NCBI RefSeq assembly: GCF_002026305.1 | Contig: NZ_MVAB01000001.1 | Location: 1,088,001 to 1,152,000 of the forward strand | DNA length: 64,000 nt | Direction: 5' to 3' | Source of the DNA: Vagococcus martis | GTDB lineage: Bacteria; Bacillota; Bacilli; Lactobacillales; Vagococcaceae | Notes under the pieces: generated by a model | Seen by the model: the letters and a program-made list of their open reading frames with translations, nothing else | Told to the model about the DNA's origin: nothing | The model's database searches: none | Shown: piece after piece, positions 37,537 to 48,201 of the stretch | Position numbering within the stretch: position 1 is the first letter of the stretch | Layout: every line of letters begins with the position of its first letter | Program-made: the position numbers and the translations under genes

Positions 37537-38835
37537 TTACTCTCTGATAAAACCAGTGTACTGACGCTTCAACAATAACCCTTCAAGCTGTTTATTTGTT
37601 TCAAGAGCCACACTAATGACAATCAGTAAACTTGTTCCTCCCAATCCAATTGATTGAGGTAAGCCCCAAATATTTTGTGCAATAATTGGTAAAATTGCCA
37701 CTAATCCTAAGAATACAGATCCAACAACACTTAATCTCATTAATAGAGAAGAAATGAATTTCTCTGTTTCCTGACCAGGTCGTACACTTGGAATATAACT
37801 TCCTTGCTTCTGCAAATTCTCAGCTACTTTCTCAGGATTAACCTGAACAAAGGCATAGAAGAATGTAAAAGCAACAATCATAATTGTATAAAGTATTCCA
37901 CCTGGGATAGTTGTATAGTCAAACAATGTTGATAGTACATCAAACCATGATTTACCGCCTTGTGTTGTTTTAAAGGCAGTTAAAATAGCTTGTGGTGTTG
38001 CAATAATCGAGCTGGCAAAGATTACAGGGATAACTCCTGCCGCATTTACTTTTAATGGTAAATAACTACTTTGTGGTGCTCCAGCAACGCGTTTTGTATA
38101 TTGAATTGGTATCTTTCTTTCTGCTTGTTGCACATAAGTTACCATAACTACCACTAAAATAATAGCAATAATCAAAGCAACCATGAAAAGTACAGATTTC
38201 CATATATCAGATTTATCAATATTGACAAAATAGTCTACATAGATTTCTTTAATGCTAGACGGAAATCTTGCGATAATCCCAGCAAAGATAATCATTGAGA
38301 CACCATTTCCAATTCCTTTTTCAGATATTTGCTCCCCCATCCAAGTAACTAACATGGTACCAGCTGTTAAGATGATTCCGATACTTACATAAGTAAATAC
38401 ACTTGGACTTTTCACTAATCCGGCATTTGAATACATGTTAAAACCTGCTGTGATAGCAATCGATTGAACAAAACCTAAAACCAACGTAATATAACGCGTG
38501 GCTTGATTCAATTTACGACGGCCTACCTCACCTTGTTTTGACCACTCAACAAATTTCGGCACAATATCCATCTGAAGTAATTGAACAATAATAGATGCAG
38601 TAATGTATGGCGATACCCCCATTGCGAACAATGAGAATCTCTCCATGGCATTACCACTGACCGTGTTGAACATCGCCATCAATGCTAAGTCATTAAGACT
38701 TGACAGTGCTTTTGCGTCAACGCCAGGTACTGTAATATGTGCTCCAACTCTAAACGCGAAGAGAATGAAAAGTGTAAAAAATATTTTGTTACGAATATTT
38801 TCTATCTTAAACGAATCCTTCAACAGCTTAAACAT
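37537..38835 (-). CDS. secY: Protein translocase subunit SecY
   Basis: A 432-residue channel protein with ten hydrophobic segments (TLFILFAFRVGAHITVPGVD early, and the GIGNGVSMIIFAGI segment). It is the core of the Sec translocon. Its ATG overlaps the rplO stop (TAATG), giving translational coupling. Confidence 0.99.
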   Translation of the reverse strand: MFKLLKDSFKIENIRNKIFFTLFILFAFRVGAHITVPGVDAKALSSLNDLALMAMFNTVSGNAMERFSLFAMGVSPYITASIIVQLLQMDIVPKFVEWSKQGEVGRRKLNQATRYITLVLGFVQSIAITAGFNMYSNAGLVKSPSVFTYVSIGIILTAGTMLVTWMGEQISEKGIGNGVSMIIFAGIIARFPSSIKEIYVDYFVNIDKSDIWKSVLFMVALIIAIILVVVMVTYVQQAERKIPIQYTKRVAGAPQSSYLPLKVNAAGVIPVIFASSIIATPQAILTAFKTTQGGKSWFDVLSTLFDYTTIPGGILYTIMIVAFTFFYAFVQVNPEKVAENLQKQGSYIPSVRPGQETEKFISSLLMRLSVVGSVFLGLVAILPIIAQNIWGLPQSIGLGGTSLLIVISVALETNKQLEGLLLKRQYTGFIRE

Positions 38836-39275
38836 TAGATCACCTCAGCTGACCCACCAGCCGCTTCAATTGCAGATTTTGCAGATTCAGAGAATTTAGC
38901 TGCTTTTACAGTTAATTTTTTAGTTAATTCACCATTACCTAAAACTTTGATTCCTGATTTTTCGTTTTTAACGATTCCTGCTTCAATTAAAGTAGTTGGT
39001 GTTACTTCAGTACCATCTTCAAAACGATTTAACACGTCTAAGTTGATAACTGCATAATCTTTACGATTGATGTTAGTAAATCCACGTTTTGGTAAACGAC
39101 GGAATAAAGGAGTTTGTCCCCCTTCAAATCCTAAGCGTACACCACCACCTGAACGTGATTTTTGACCTTTTTGTCCACGACCTGATGTTTTACCATTACC
39201 AGATGATGAACCACGACCAACACGATTACGTACATGTCTTGATCCTTCTGCCGGATGTAACTCATGAAGTTTCAT
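38835..39275 (-). CDS. rplO: 50S ribosomal protein L15
   Basis: A 146-residue L15 with the Gly/Arg/Lys-rich N-terminus ([20 protein letters not shown]) and [15 protein letters not shown]. Spc operon, upstream of secY. Confidence 0.99.
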   Translation of the reverse strand: MKLHELHPAEGSRHVRNRVGRGSSSGNGKTSGRGQKGQKSRSGGGVRLGFEGGQTPLFRRLPKRGFTNINRKDYAVINLDVLNRFEDGTEVTPTTLIEAGIVKNEKSGIKVLGNGELTKKLTVKAAKFSESAKSAIEAAGGSAEVI

Positions 39276-39318
39276 ATATTCGGCACCTCCTTAAAATAGT
39301 CTACCTTACAAATCATAA

Positions 39319-39498
39319 TTAAATTTCTTCAACGTCCACTAAATGTGATATAGTGTTAACCATTCCTTTAATCGCTTCATTGTTAGGTTTCACGACTGTA
39401 GAATTAGTTTTTTTCAAGCCTAAAGCTTTCACTGTATCACGTTGGTTTTGAGGACGTCCAATGACACTACGCTTTAACGTAATTTTTAATTCGCTCAT
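39319..39498 (-). CDS. rpmD: 50S ribosomal protein L30
   Basis: A 59-residue L30 ([20 protein letters not shown], ending HLVDVEEI). It lies between rpsE and rplO in the usual spc order and starts after AAGGGGGA. Confidence 0.98.
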   Translation of the reverse strand: MSELKITLKRSVIGRPQNQRDTVKALGLKKTNSTVVKPNNEAIKGMVNTISHLVDVEEI

Positions 39499-39510
39499 TT
39501 TTAGTCCCCC

Positions 39511-40011
39511 TTATCCGATTAGTTCGTCAACAGAAATGCCTCTAAGTTCAGCCACTTCTTCTGCACGTTTTAGTCTACTTAATCCTTCAACAGTTGCGCG
39601 AACAACGTTGACAGGTGTGTTTGATCCTAATGATTTACTTGTAATATCAGAAATACCCGCTAACTCAAGGACGGCACGTACTGGTCCACCAGCTGCAACC
39701 CCAGAACCGGCAACAGCAGGTTTCATAAGGATACGTCCACCACAGAATGATCCGATCACTTCGTGAGGAATTGTTGAGCCTACCATTGGTACTTCGATTA
39801 AGTTTTTCTTAGCATCTTCTACTGCTTTACGAATTGCTTCAGGTACTTCTTGAGCTTTACCAGTACCAAATCCAACGTGACCATTTCTATCTCCAACTAC
39901 TACTAAAGCAGCAAAGCGTAGACGACGTCCACCTTTAACAACTTTAGATACGCGGTTAATAGCTACTACGCGGTCTTCTAAGTCGAATTGTCTAGCATCT
40001 AAATTAGCCAT
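39511..40011 (-). CDS. rpsE: 30S ribosomal protein S5
   Basis: A 166-residue S5 ([20 protein letters not shown]; the loop where spectinomycin resistance arises is wild type, VVKGGRR). [19 protein letters not shown] is also typical. Confidence 0.99.
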   Translation of the reverse strand: MANLDARQFDLEDRVVAINRVSKVVKGGRRLRFAALVVVGDRNGHVGFGTGKAQEVPEAIRKAVEDAKKNLIEVPMVGSTIPHEVIGSFCGGRILMKPAVAGSGVAAGGPVRAVLELAGISDITSKSLGSNTPVNVVRATVEGLSRLKRAEEVAELRGISVDELIG

Positions 40012-40031
40012 GAATGGTGTTCCTCCTTTTC

Positions 40032-40388
40032 CTAAAATTCTAGTCCATTTTCACGTGCTGCTTCAGCTAATGCAGCTACACGTCCATGGTAAAGGTATCC
40101 ACCACGGTCAAAGACTACTTCTTTAATACCTTTTTCTGTTGCTTTTTTAGCAATTGAAGCTCCTACAGCTGTAGCTGCTTCAGTTTTGTTTTCTCCTGCG
40201 ATATCTTTATCAACAGTAGAGGCACTTGCAAGTGTCACACCCGCTACGTCATCAATTAATTGAGCGTAGATGTTTTTGTTAGAACGGAATACGTTCAAGC
40301 GTGGGCACTCGGCAGTACCAGAGATTTTACTACGTACGCGGTGATGTCTCTTTTGGCGTACTTTATTTTTATCTGGTTTTGAAATCAC
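40032..40388 (-). CDS. rplR: 50S ribosomal protein L18
   Basis: A 118-residue L18 ([20 protein letters not shown]). I choose the GTG at 40388, six bases after GAGGTG; the in-frame GTG nine bases upstream lies inside that ribosome binding site. Confidence 0.97.
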   Translation of the reverse strand: MISKPDKNKVRQKRHHRVRSKISGTAECPRLNVFRSNKNIYAQLIDDVAGVTLASASTVDKDIAGENKTEAATAVGASIAKKATEKGIKEVVFDRGGYLYHGRVAALAEAARENGLEF

Positions 40389-40413
40389 ACTTGTCACCTC
40401 ATTAATTTATTTG

Positions 40414-40950
40414 TTATTTACCAGTTTTACCTTCTTTACGTCTTACGTGTTCGCCAACATAGCGAATACCTTTACCTTTGTAAGGCTCAGGAGGACGTAC
40501 TCCACGAATGTTCGCTGAAAGTTCTCCAACAACTTCTTTGTTAGATCCTTTTACAACGATTTGTGTGTTTGAAGGAACTTCAATTGTGATACCTTCTGGC
40601 GTTTCAAACTCAACTGGATGAGAATATCCAACGTTTAATACAAGTTTTTTCCCTTGTAATTGAGCACGGTAACCAACCCCGATTAGTTCAAGAGCTTTTT
40701 CAAACCCTTCACTAACACCAACAACCATGTTGTTTAAGTTAGCACGCATTGTACCATGTAAGGTTTTGTTTTCTTTAGTATCATCAGGACGAGTTAAGAC
40801 AACTTCACCTTCTGAAATGTTTAACGTAATATTTGGTGAAAACTCACGAGTTAATTCACCTTTTGGACCTTTAACCGTAACAGTGTTTCCTGATTGTGTT
40901 ACTGTAACACCTGCAGGAACTACGACTGGTTTATTTCCGATACGACTCAC
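40414..40950 (-). CDS. rplF: 50S ribosomal protein L6
   Basis: A 178-residue L6 ([37 protein letters not shown]). Spc operon. Confidence 0.99.
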   Translation of the reverse strand: MSRIGNKPVVVPAGVTVTQSGNTVTVKGPKGELTREFSPNITLNISEGEVVLTRPDDTKENKTLHGTMRANLNNMVVGVSEGFEKALELIGVGYRAQLQGKKLVLNVGYSHPVEFETPEGITIEVPSNTQIVVKGSNKEVVGELSANIRGVRPPEPYKGKGIRYVGEHVRRKEGKTGK

Positions 40951-40979
40951 TCTAGGCCACCTCCTTGATTAATAATTTT

Positions 40980-41378
40980 TTACCAAACGTATGCTAGTAC
41001 TTCTCCACCAGTGTTACGCTCTCTTGCTTCTTTATCAGTTAAGATACCTTCTGAAGTTGAGATAATAGCTATACCTAAACCATTTAATACTTTAGGCACT
41101 TCATCAGCTTTTACATAAACACGTAAACCTGGTTTAGAGATACGTTTTAAGTTAGTAATAACGCGTTCGTCGTTTTTACCATATTTTAAGAAAACACGGA
41201 TGATTCCTTGTTTGTCATCTTCGATGAATTCTACTTCACGCACAAAACCTTCACGTTGTAAGATTTTTGCGATTTCAAGTTTGATTGTTGATGCAGGCAC
41301 TTCTAATGATTCGTGTTTTACGATATTCGCATTACGAATACGCGTTAAGAAGTCTGCAATTGGATCTGTCATCACCAT
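40980..41378 (-). CDS. rpsH: 30S ribosomal protein S8
   Basis: A 132-residue S8 ([40 protein letters not shown]). The start gives MVMTDP as in relatives; the ATG two codons later is the alternative. Confidence 0.98.
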   Translation of the reverse strand: MVMTDPIADFLTRIRNANIVKHESLEVPASTIKLEIAKILQREGFVREVEFIEDDKQGIIRVFLKYGKNDERVITNLKRISKPGLRVYVKADEVPKVLNGLGIAIISTSEGILTDKEARERNTGGEVLAYVW

Positions 41379-41412
41379 TGAGTCCTTTACCTCCTTTTGC
41401 GGTTTACTTTTT

Positions 41413-41598
41413 TTACCAGCTTGCTTTCTTCACGCCGGGAATTTGTCCTTTATAGGCAAGTTCACGGAAGCAAATACGGCAAAGTTTAAATTTGCGATAA
41501 ACTGAATGTGGACGTCCACAACGTTCACAACGAGTATATTCTTGAGTTGAGAATTTTGCTGGGCGTTTATTTTTAGCAATCATTGATTTTTTAGCCAC
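41413..41598 (-). CDS. rpsN: 30S ribosomal protein S14 type Z
   Basis: A 61-residue short S14 with two CxxC pairs ([20 protein letters not shown]), the zinc-binding form. Spc operon between rplE and rpsH. Confidence 0.98.
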   Translation of the reverse strand: MAKKSMIAKNKRPAKFSTQEYTRCERCGRPHSVYRKFKLCRICFRELAYKGQIPGVKKASW

Positions 41599-41616
41599 GT
41601 AGTTCGCCTCCTTAAA

Positions 41617-42156
41617 TTATTTTTGGAATGGCATTCCAAGTTGACCTAATAACTCACGAGCTTCCTCATCAGTATTAGCAGTTGTAACAATAACAATGTC
41701 CATTCCTCGAACTTTATCTACTAAATCATAATCAACTTCAGGGAAAATTAATTGTTCTTTTACACCTAAAGTGTAATTTCCACGTCCGTCAAATGATTTT
41801 TTGCTGATACCATGGAAGTCACGTACACGAGGTAAAGAGACAGATACTAATTTATCTAAAAATTCGTACATTCTTTCTCCACGTAAAGTTACTTTACATC
41901 CGATTGGCATTCCTTCACGTAAACGGAAACCAGCGATAGATTTTTTAGCTTTTGTGATAATTGGTTTTTGTCCAGAGATTAAAGCAAGTTCTTCAACAGC
42001 TTTATCTAAGTTTTTACTATTTGATACTGCATCACCAACACCCATGTTAATAACGATTTTATCAACTTTAGGTGTTTGCATAACAGAAGAGTAATTAAAT
42101 TTTTCCACCAATGATGGTGTTACTTCATTAAGATACTTTTCTTTTAGGCGGTTCAT
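41617..42156 (-). CDS. rplE: 50S ribosomal protein L5
   Basis: A 179-residue L5 ([40 protein letters not shown]). It binds 5S rRNA. Spc operon. Confidence 0.99.
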   Translation of the reverse strand: MNRLKEKYLNEVTPSLVEKFNYSSVMQTPKVDKIVINMGVGDAVSNSKNLDKAVEELALISGQKPIITKAKKSIAGFRLREGMPIGCKVTLRGERMYEFLDKLVSVSLPRVRDFHGISKKSFDGRGNYTLGVKEQLIFPEVDYDLVDKVRGMDIVIVTTANTDEEARELLGQLGMPFQK

Positions 42157-42182
42157 TCAACATTGCCTCCTTCCTGATATTC

Positions 42183-42494
42183 TTATTTATCTAAAACTTC
42201 TCCAGTTTTCTTAGAAACACGTACTTTTTTGCCATCTACTTCTTTGTATCCTACACGTGTTGGTTCACCATTAGATGGATCAACCACCATTACATTAGAA
42301 ACGTGAATAGATGCCTCCATTTCGATAATTCCACCTTGTGGAGCTGTCGCGCTAGGTTTTTGGTGTTTTTTCATAATGTTAACACCTTCAACGATGACGC
42401 GATCTTTCTTTGGAAATGCTTGGAGTACGATTCCCTCTTTGTTTTTATCTTTACCTGAGATAACTTTTACTTTATCGCCTTTTTTAACGAACAT
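42183..42494 (-). CDS. rplX: 50S ribosomal protein L24
   Basis: A 103-residue L24 ([23 protein letters not shown] motif). The ATG at 42494 is used; the in-frame GTG 12 bases upstream overlaps the AGGAGGTG site. Confidence 0.98.
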   Translation of the reverse strand: MFVKKGDKVKVISGKDKNKEGIVLQAFPKKDRVIVEGVNIMKKHQKPSATAPQGGIIEMEASIHVSNVMVVDPSNGEPTRVGYKEVDGKKVRVSKKTGEVLDK

Positions 42495-42528
42495 CTTGTT
42501 TCGCACCTCCTTTAAACATGAGTATGTA

Positions 42529-42912
<384 letters not shown>

Positions 42913-42947
42913 TCAAACTTTCAGGTTTCTCTATGGGAAAATTCGAA

Positions 42948-43214
42948 TTAAATAATTACTGCTTCTTCTACAACTTCTAATAAACGGAAGCGTTTTGTCG
43001 CAGACAATGGACGAGTTTCCATAATTTTAACGATGTCTCCCGTTTTTGCTACATTGTTTTCATCATGAGCTTTATATTTCTTAGAGTATTTAACTCTCTT
43101 ACCATAAATCTTATGAGTTTTCTTTGTTTCTACTACAACAACGATAGTTTTATCCATTTTATCGGAAACTACGCGTCCAGTATAAACTTTACGTTCATTT
43201 CTTTCTTGAGTCAT
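42948..43214 (-). CDS. rpsQ: 30S ribosomal protein S17
   Basis: An 88-residue S17 ([39 protein letters not shown]). Full length. Confidence 0.99.
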   Translation of the reverse strand: MTQERNERKVYTGRVVSDKMDKTIVVVVETKKTHKIYGKRVKYSKKYKAHDENNVAKTGDIVKIMETRPLSATKRFRLLEVVEEAVII

Positions 43215-43237
43215 CTATCAATGGCCTCCTTCCACTA

Positions 43238-43429
43238 TTACTTAGCAGCTTCTTCACGCAAAACTGTTTTGATGCGTGCAATCGATTTACGAACTTCTGA
43301 AATTCGCGCTGTATTTTCTAATTGACCTGTTGCTAATTGGAAACGTAAGTTGAAAAGTTCTTCTTTATACTCTTTCTCTTTAGCGATCATTTCGGTAGTG
43401 GTTAATTCTCTGATATCTTTAACCTTCAT
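43238..43429 (-). CDS. rpmC: 50S ribosomal protein L29
   Basis: A 63-residue L29 ([20 protein letters not shown]). The ATG at 43429 overlaps the end of rplP by 11 bases, with GGGTGG upstream; a longer frame would begin within rplP without a ribosome binding site. Confidence 0.97.
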   Translation of the reverse strand: MKVKDIRELTTTEMIAKEKEYKEELFNLRFQLATGQLENTARISEVRKSIARIKTVLREEAAK

Positions 43430-43853
43430 TCGATTCACCACCCATTTCTTCACGTTTTACAATTTTTGTTTTAATAGGTAACTTGTTAGAAGCAAGTCTT
43501 AATGCTTCACGAGCTACATCTTCAGGAACGCCGGCAACTTCAAACATGATTTTTCCACGTTTTACTGGTGCAACCCATCCTTCAGGAGCCCCTTTACCAG
43601 AACCCATACGAACACCAATTGCTTTTGATGTATATGATTTGTGAGGGAAAATTTTAATCCATACTTTCCCACCACGTTTCATGTGACGAGTCATTGCGAT
43701 ACGGGCAGCTTCTATTTGACGGTTAGTAATCCAATGAGAATCAACAGCTTGTAAGCCGTATTCACCAAATGCGATTTCTTTACCACCTTTAGCTTCACCA
43801 CGCATTTTACCTCTAAATTCACGACGGTGTTTTACACGTTTAGGTACTAACAT
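43419..43853 (-). CDS. rplP: 50S ribosomal protein L16
   Basis: A 144-residue L16 ([39 protein letters not shown]). It starts two bases after the rpsC stop. Confidence 0.99.
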   Translation of the reverse strand: MLVPKRVKHRREFRGKMRGEAKGGKEIAFGEYGLQAVDSHWITNRQIEAARIAMTRHMKRGGKVWIKIFPHKSYTSKAIGVRMGSGKGAPEGWVAPVKRGKIMFEVAGVPEDVAREALRLASNKLPIKTKIVKREEMGGESNEG

Positions 43854-43855
43854 GA

Positions 43856-44512
43856 TTATTTCCCTCCTTTCTCAGTGTTTTTCTTTTCAGGAAGAATTTC
43901 TCCACGATAAATCCACACTTTAACTCCTAGTTTTCCGTATGTTGTATCTGCTTCTTCCCAAGCATAATCAATATCTGCTCTTAATGTATGCAATGGAACA
44001 GTTCCTTCAGAATAACCTTCAGAACGTGCCATATCAGCACCATTTAAACGTCCAGATACAAGAGTTTTGATACCTTGAGCACCTGATCTCATTGTACGTT
44101 GGATAGCTTGTTTTTGAGCACGACGGAATGCTACACGGTTTTCTAATTGACGTGCAATTCCTTCTGCTACTAATTTAGCATCTAAATCTGGTTTTTTGAT
44201 TTCAACGATGTTAATGTGAACTCGTTTACCAGTTAATTTGTTTAATTCTTTACGTAAAGCTTCAACTTCAGATCCGCCTTTACCAATAACCATACCAGGT
44301 TTAGCAGTATGAATTGAAACGTTCACGCGATTTGCAGCACGTTCGATTTCAATGGTTGAAACAGAAGCATCAGCCAATCTAGTCGAAATGAATTTACGAA
44401 TGTTCAAATCTTCATGCAGGTATTCAGCGTATTCTTTTTCTGCATACCATTTCGCATCCCAGTCACGAATGACGCCGACACGCATTCCAATTGGATTAAT
44501 TTTTTGACCCAC
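43856..44512 (-). CDS. rpsC: 30S ribosomal protein S3
   Basis: A 218-residue S3 ([22 protein letters not shown] motif in [18 protein letters not shown]). Full length. Confidence 0.99.
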   Translation of the reverse strand: MGQKINPIGMRVGVIRDWDAKWYAEKEYAEYLHEDLNIRKFISTRLADASVSTIEIERAANRVNVSIHTAKPGMVIGKGGSEVEALRKELNKLTGKRVHINIVEIKKPDLDAKLVAEGIARQLENRVAFRRAQKQAIQRTMRSGAQGIKTLVSGRLNGADMARSEGYSEGTVPLHTLRADIDYAWEEADTTYGKLGVKVWIYRGEILPEKKNTEKGGK

Positions 44513-44525
44513 TGGTTGTCCCTCC

Positions 44526-44876
44526 TTATTTTTCTGATACTACTACTGTAATATGACTTGTTCTTTTGTTGATAGGTGAAGCAGATCCTTTTGCACGAGG
44601 ACGGAAGCGTTTCATTGTTGGTCCTTCATTTACAAATACTTCTGATACTACTAAATCTTCAACATCTAAATCAAAGTTGTTTTCTGCGTTAGCAATAGCT
44701 GACATAAGCACTTTTTCAACAATACCTGCTGCTTTGTTAGGTGAGAATTTCAAGATTGAAATTGCTTCTCCTACTTGTTTACCTCTGATTAGGTCAACAA
44801 CAAGTCTTGTCTTACGAGGTGAAGTGCGAATTGTTTTAGCTGTTGCTTTAGCTGAAGTAATTCTTTCTTCTGACAT
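44526..44876 (-). CDS. rplV: 50S ribosomal protein L22
   Basis: A 116-residue L22; the exit-tunnel hairpin ([20 protein letters not shown]) is intact, with no macrolide-resistance insertion visible. Confidence 0.99.
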   Translation of the reverse strand: MSEERITSAKATAKTIRTSPRKTRLVVDLIRGKQVGEAISILKFSPNKAAGIVEKVLMSAIANAENNFDLDVEDLVVSEVFVNEGPTMKRFRPRAKGSASPINKRTSHITVVVSEK

Positions 44877-44895
44877 ATTCGTGTCCTCCCCTCAA

Positions 44896-45174
44896 TTAGC
44901 GATTTGTTTTTTTATCGTCAGCAGCGTGTCCGCGATAAGTTCTTGTTGGTGCGAATTCACCTAGTTTATGTCCTACCATGTCTTCTTGAATGTAAACAGG
45001 AACATGTTTTCTTCCATCATATACTGCGATAGTATATCCTATAAAGTTTGGAAAAATTGTAGAACGACGTGACCAAGTTTTAATTACTTTCTTTTTCGGT
45101 TGATCTTTTTGTGCTTCCACTTTTTTCATTAAGTGTTCATCGACAAAAGGTCCTTTTTTTAAGCTACGACCCAT
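44896..45174 (-). CDS. rpsS: 30S ribosomal protein S19
   Basis: A 92-residue S19 ([40 protein letters not shown]). Full length. Confidence 0.99.
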   Translation of the reverse strand: MGRSLKKGPFVDEHLMKKVEAQKDQPKKKVIKTWSRRSTIFPNFIGYTIAVYDGRKHVPVYIQEDMVGHKLGEFAPTRTYRGHAADDKKTNR

Positions 45175-45213
45175 GGTGAACCTCCTCTCACATATTTCGT
45201 TTTAGCTATCAAA

Positions 45214-46047
45214 TTATTTAGTTTTACGACGACGTACAATAAGTTTATCTGATTTAGCTTTTTTACTACGTGTTTTATATCCAAGTGTTGGTTTGCCCCA
45301 TGGACTCATTGGAGATGGACGTCCGATAGGTGCTTTACCTTCACCACCACCGTGTGGGTGATCGTTAGGGTTCATTACGCTACCACGTACAGTAGGACGT
45401 TTACCTAACCAGCGATTACGACCAGCTTTACCAATGTTAATTAATTCGTGTTGTTCGTTACCTACAGTACCGATTGTTGCACGACAAGTTCCTAAAATCA
45501 TACGAACTTCTCCTGAATTCAAACGAACTAATACATATTTACCTTCTTTACCTAACACTTGAGCGCTAGTACCAGCAGAACGGATTAATTGTCCACCTTT
45601 ACCTGGTTTTAACTCAATGTTATGGATAACAGTACCAACTGGGATATTGTTCAATGGTAGAGCATTCCCTACTTTGATATCCGCGTCTGGTCCTGAAGAA
45701 ATTTGTGCACCTACTTGGATGCCTTTTGGTGCTAAAATATATGCCTTCACACCGTCAGTGTAATGGATTAATGCAATGTTAGCAGATCTATTTGGATCGT
45801 ACTCAACTGTTTTTACAGTACCAACCACATTATCTTTATTACGTTTAAAATCAATTAAACGGTATTGGCGTTTGTGTCCACCAGCTTGATGACGTACAGT
45901 AATTTTACCTTGGTTGTTACGTCCAGCGTTTTTGCTTAATGGTTGTAATAACGTTTTTTCTGGTTTAGAAGTTGTGATTTCAGCAAAATCAGAACCAGTC
46001 ATGTTACGACGACCATTTGTGGTAGGTTTATACTTTTTAATCGCCAC
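45214..46047 (-). CDS. rplB: 50S ribosomal protein L2
   Basis: A 277-residue L2 ([20 protein letters not shown]; conserved [14 protein letters not shown] near the peptidyl transferase centre). One minor oddity: the RNA-binding segment reads [12 protein letters not shown] where most bacteria have GGG. Confidence 0.99.
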   Translation of the reverse strand: MAIKKYKPTTNGRRNMTGSDFAEITTSKPEKTLLQPLSKNAGRNNQGKITVRHQAGGHKRQYRLIDFKRNKDNVVGTVKTVEYDPNRSANIALIHYTDGVKAYILAPKGIQVGAQISSGPDADIKVGNALPLNNIPVGTVIHNIELKPGKGGQLIRSAGTSAQVLGKEGKYVLVRLNSGEVRMILGTCRATIGTVGNEQHELINIGKAGRNRWLGKRPTVRGSVMNPNDHPHGGGEGKAPIGRPSPMSPWGKPTLGYKTRSKKAKSDKLIVRRRKTK

Positions 46048-46080
46048 GTGATTTCCCTCCTACTTTAGTCAATGCTGTTA

Positions 46081-46368
46081 TTATTCAGCATCAAAAATTT
46101 GAATTTCTTTTGAATCTTCTGTTAGTTGTACAATCGCTTTACGACGTTTCTTAGTGTAACCAGCGTGTCTACCCATTCTTTTAAGTTTAGGTTTAACGTT
46201 CATGATGTTCACTTTTTTAACTTTAACGTCGAAAACTGATTCTACAGCTTGCTTAACTAATGTTTTGTTGGCTCTTACGTCAACTTCAAACGTGTATTTT
46301 TTCTCGTCCATAGCTGCTACAGACATTTCTGTAATAACTGGGCGTTTAATTACGTCGATTAATTCCAT
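46081..46368 (-). CDS. rplW: 50S ribosomal protein L23
   Basis: A 95-residue L23 ([20 protein letters not shown]). Its ATG overlaps the rplD stop by one base (TAATG). Confidence 0.99.
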   Translation of the reverse strand: MELIDVIKRPVITEMSVAAMDEKKYTFEVDVRANKTLVKQAVESVFDVKVKKVNIMNVKPKLKRMGRHAGYTKKRRKAIVQLTEDSKEIQIFDAE

Positions 46369-46991
46369 TATGCAAGCACCTCCTCTATTTGAGTTAGAGC
46401 AGTTTTAGTCACTAATAGTTTGTCAGCAGCAACTACGTCAAGTACGCTTACGTTGTTTGATTCTACAATAGAAACATTTGGTAAGTTACGTCCTGATAAA
46501 GCAGCAAAGTCATTGCCACCCTCTAGTACTACTAAAACTTTAGTATCAACACTTAAGTTTTCTAAAACTTGTTTAAATTCTTTTGTTTTTGGTGCGTCGA
46601 AAGCTAAACCTTCAACAACAACTAGTTTGTTTTCAGCAACTTTTTCTGATAAAACAGATTTGATTGCTAAACGACGAACTTTTTTAGGTAATTTGTAGCC
46701 ATAAGAACGTGGTGTTGGTCCAAAGACAACTCCACCTCCACGCCATTGTGGTGAGCGGATAGATCCTTGACGCGCACGACCTGTTCCTTTTTGACGCCAT
46801 GGTTTACGACCACCACCGCGTACAGCGCTACGGTTTTTAACAGCGTGAGTTCCTTGTCTTAAAGAAGCACGTTGCATGATAATTGCATCGTAGACAACAC
46901 TTTCGTTTGGCTCGATACCAAAAATAGCTTCATTTAATTCAATTTCGCCATTTTGAGTTCCATCTTGTTTAAATAATGCTACAGATGTCAT
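46368..46991 (-). CDS. rplD: 50S ribosomal protein L4
   Basis: A 207-residue L4 ([40 protein letters not shown] exit-tunnel loop, wild type). I use the ATG at 46991 after GAGGAGGAA. Confidence 0.98.
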   Translation of the reverse strand: MTSVALFKQDGTQNGEIELNEAIFGIEPNESVVYDAIIMQRASLRQGTHAVKNRSAVRGGGRKPWRQKGTGRARQGSIRSPQWRGGGVVFGPTPRSYGYKLPKKVRRLAIKSVLSEKVAENKLVVVEGLAFDAPKTKEFKQVLENLSVDTKVLVVLEGGNDFAALSGRNLPNVSIVESNNVSVLDVVAADKLLVTKTALTQIEEVLA

Positions 46992-47014
46992 TCTTAGTTC
47001 CTCCTCTCCCACAA

Positions 47015-47650
47015 TTATTTAGCAGCCTTAACAGCTGTTTTTATTTCAATTAATGATTTTTTAGCACCAGGTACATTACCTTTTACTAAAATAACATTTT
47101 TATCTGCATCTACTCTTACGATTTCAAGGTTTTGAACTGTAACACGATCTCCACCCATACGTCCAGCAAGTTTTTTGCCTTTAAATACACGTGATGGATC
47201 AGACGCTCCACCCATTGAACCAGGACGACGATGGTATCTAGAACCATGTGCCATTGGTCCACGAGATTGTCCATGACGCTTGATAGCACCTTGGAAGCCG
47301 TGTCCTTTAGTTGTACCTGTGACATCAACAATGTCTCCTGCTTGGAAAACATCAACAGTGATTTCTTTACCTACTTCATATTCTCCCAGCTCAACATCAT
47401 TGAATTCTCTAATGAAGCGCTTAGGAGTCGTATTTGCTTTTGCAACATGACCCTTAGCAGGTTTGTTTGACAAAATATCACGTTTGTCTTGGAAACCAAC
47501 TTGGATAGCTTCGTATCCATCAGTTTCAACAGTCTTAACTTGTAAAACAACGTTTGGAGTTGCTTCAATTACTGTTACGGGGATTAATTCGCCGTTTTCT
47601 GTAAATATTTGTGTCATACCTACTTTTTTACCTAAGATTCCTTTGGTCAT
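47015..47650 (-). CDS. rplC: 50S ribosomal protein L3
   Basis: A 211-residue L3 ([40 protein letters not shown], the loop near the peptidyl transferase centre). Full length. Confidence 0.99.
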   Translation of the reverse strand: MTKGILGKKVGMTQIFTENGELIPVTVIEATPNVVLQVKTVETDGYEAIQVGFQDKRDILSNKPAKGHVAKANTTPKRFIREFNDVELGEYEVGKEITVDVFQAGDIVDVTGTTKGHGFQGAIKRHGQSRGPMAHGSRYHRRPGSMGGASDPSRVFKGKKLAGRMGGDRVTVQNLEIVRVDADKNVILVKGNVPGAKKSLIEIKTAVKAAK

Positions 47651-47674
47651 GAGTACACCTCCATCTTTTTGTTA

Positions 47675-47983
47675 TTATAATTTAATTTCAATATTTACAC
47701 CGCTTGGCAAGTCTAGCTTCATTAAAGCATCAACTGTTTTTGGTGTTGGGCTCACAATATCAATTAAACGTTTGTGAGTACGCATTTCGAATTGTTCACG
47801 TGAATCTTTGTATTTATGTGTCGCACGGATTACTGTATAAACTGAACGGTCAGTTGGTAATGGAATTGGTCCAGAAACCTCAGCACCTGTTCTTTTTGCT
47901 GTTTCTACAATTTTCTCTGCAGACTGATCTAATACACGATGTTCATACGCTTTTAAACGGATACGAATTTTTTGTTTTGCCAT
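47675..47983 (-). CDS. rpsJ: 30S ribosomal protein S10
   Basis: A 102-residue S10/NusE ([20 protein letters not shown]). First gene of the S10 operon; the ATG at 47983 follows GAAGGAGGG. The sequence above it is leader, not coding. Confidence 0.99.
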   Translation of the reverse strand: MAKQKIRIRLKAYEHRVLDQSAEKIVETAKRTGAEVSGPIPLPTDRSVYTVIRATHKYKDSREQFEMRTHKRLIDIVSPTPKTVDALMKLDLPSGVNIEIKL

Positions 47984-48138
47984 TTTGTTCCCTCCTTCGC
48001 CTATTTTAAAAAGTAGACATAGCTCCTCGAAAATATCCAACACGCCACCATGGCAATGCTCCCTGGCGTGTCGCAACCTCTCGATTCAACGCCTTCGTAT
48101 TTTCATACGAGGTACTAACATACTTTTTTATCAGCACC
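47984..48138 (-). ncRNA. Structured 5' leader of the S10 operon
   Basis: About 150 untranslated bases between the promoter and rpsJ. Clear stems: TCGTAT-GAAA-ATACGA capped by a GNRA tetraloop, and CACGCCA paired with TGGCGTG over about 15 bases. A ribosomal protein leader, possibly an L4 target, is plausible. I do not know a named Rfam family for this exact structure. Confidence 0.6.
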
Positions 48139-48144
48139 TCTAGA

Positions 48145-48173
48145 ATTATACTAAAAATGCGGTGTATAAGCAA
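48145..48173 (-). promoter_or_regulatory. S10 operon promoter
   Basis: Minus strand TTGCTT, 17-base spacer, TATAAT. The A/T-rich block just upstream (48174-48201) looks like an UP element. It is the same sequence that was duplicated when the IS inserted, so the promoter kept its upstream element. Confidence 0.8.
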
Positions 48174-48201
48174 CCTTTTTTTAAGTTTAATTCGAAAATT
48201 T

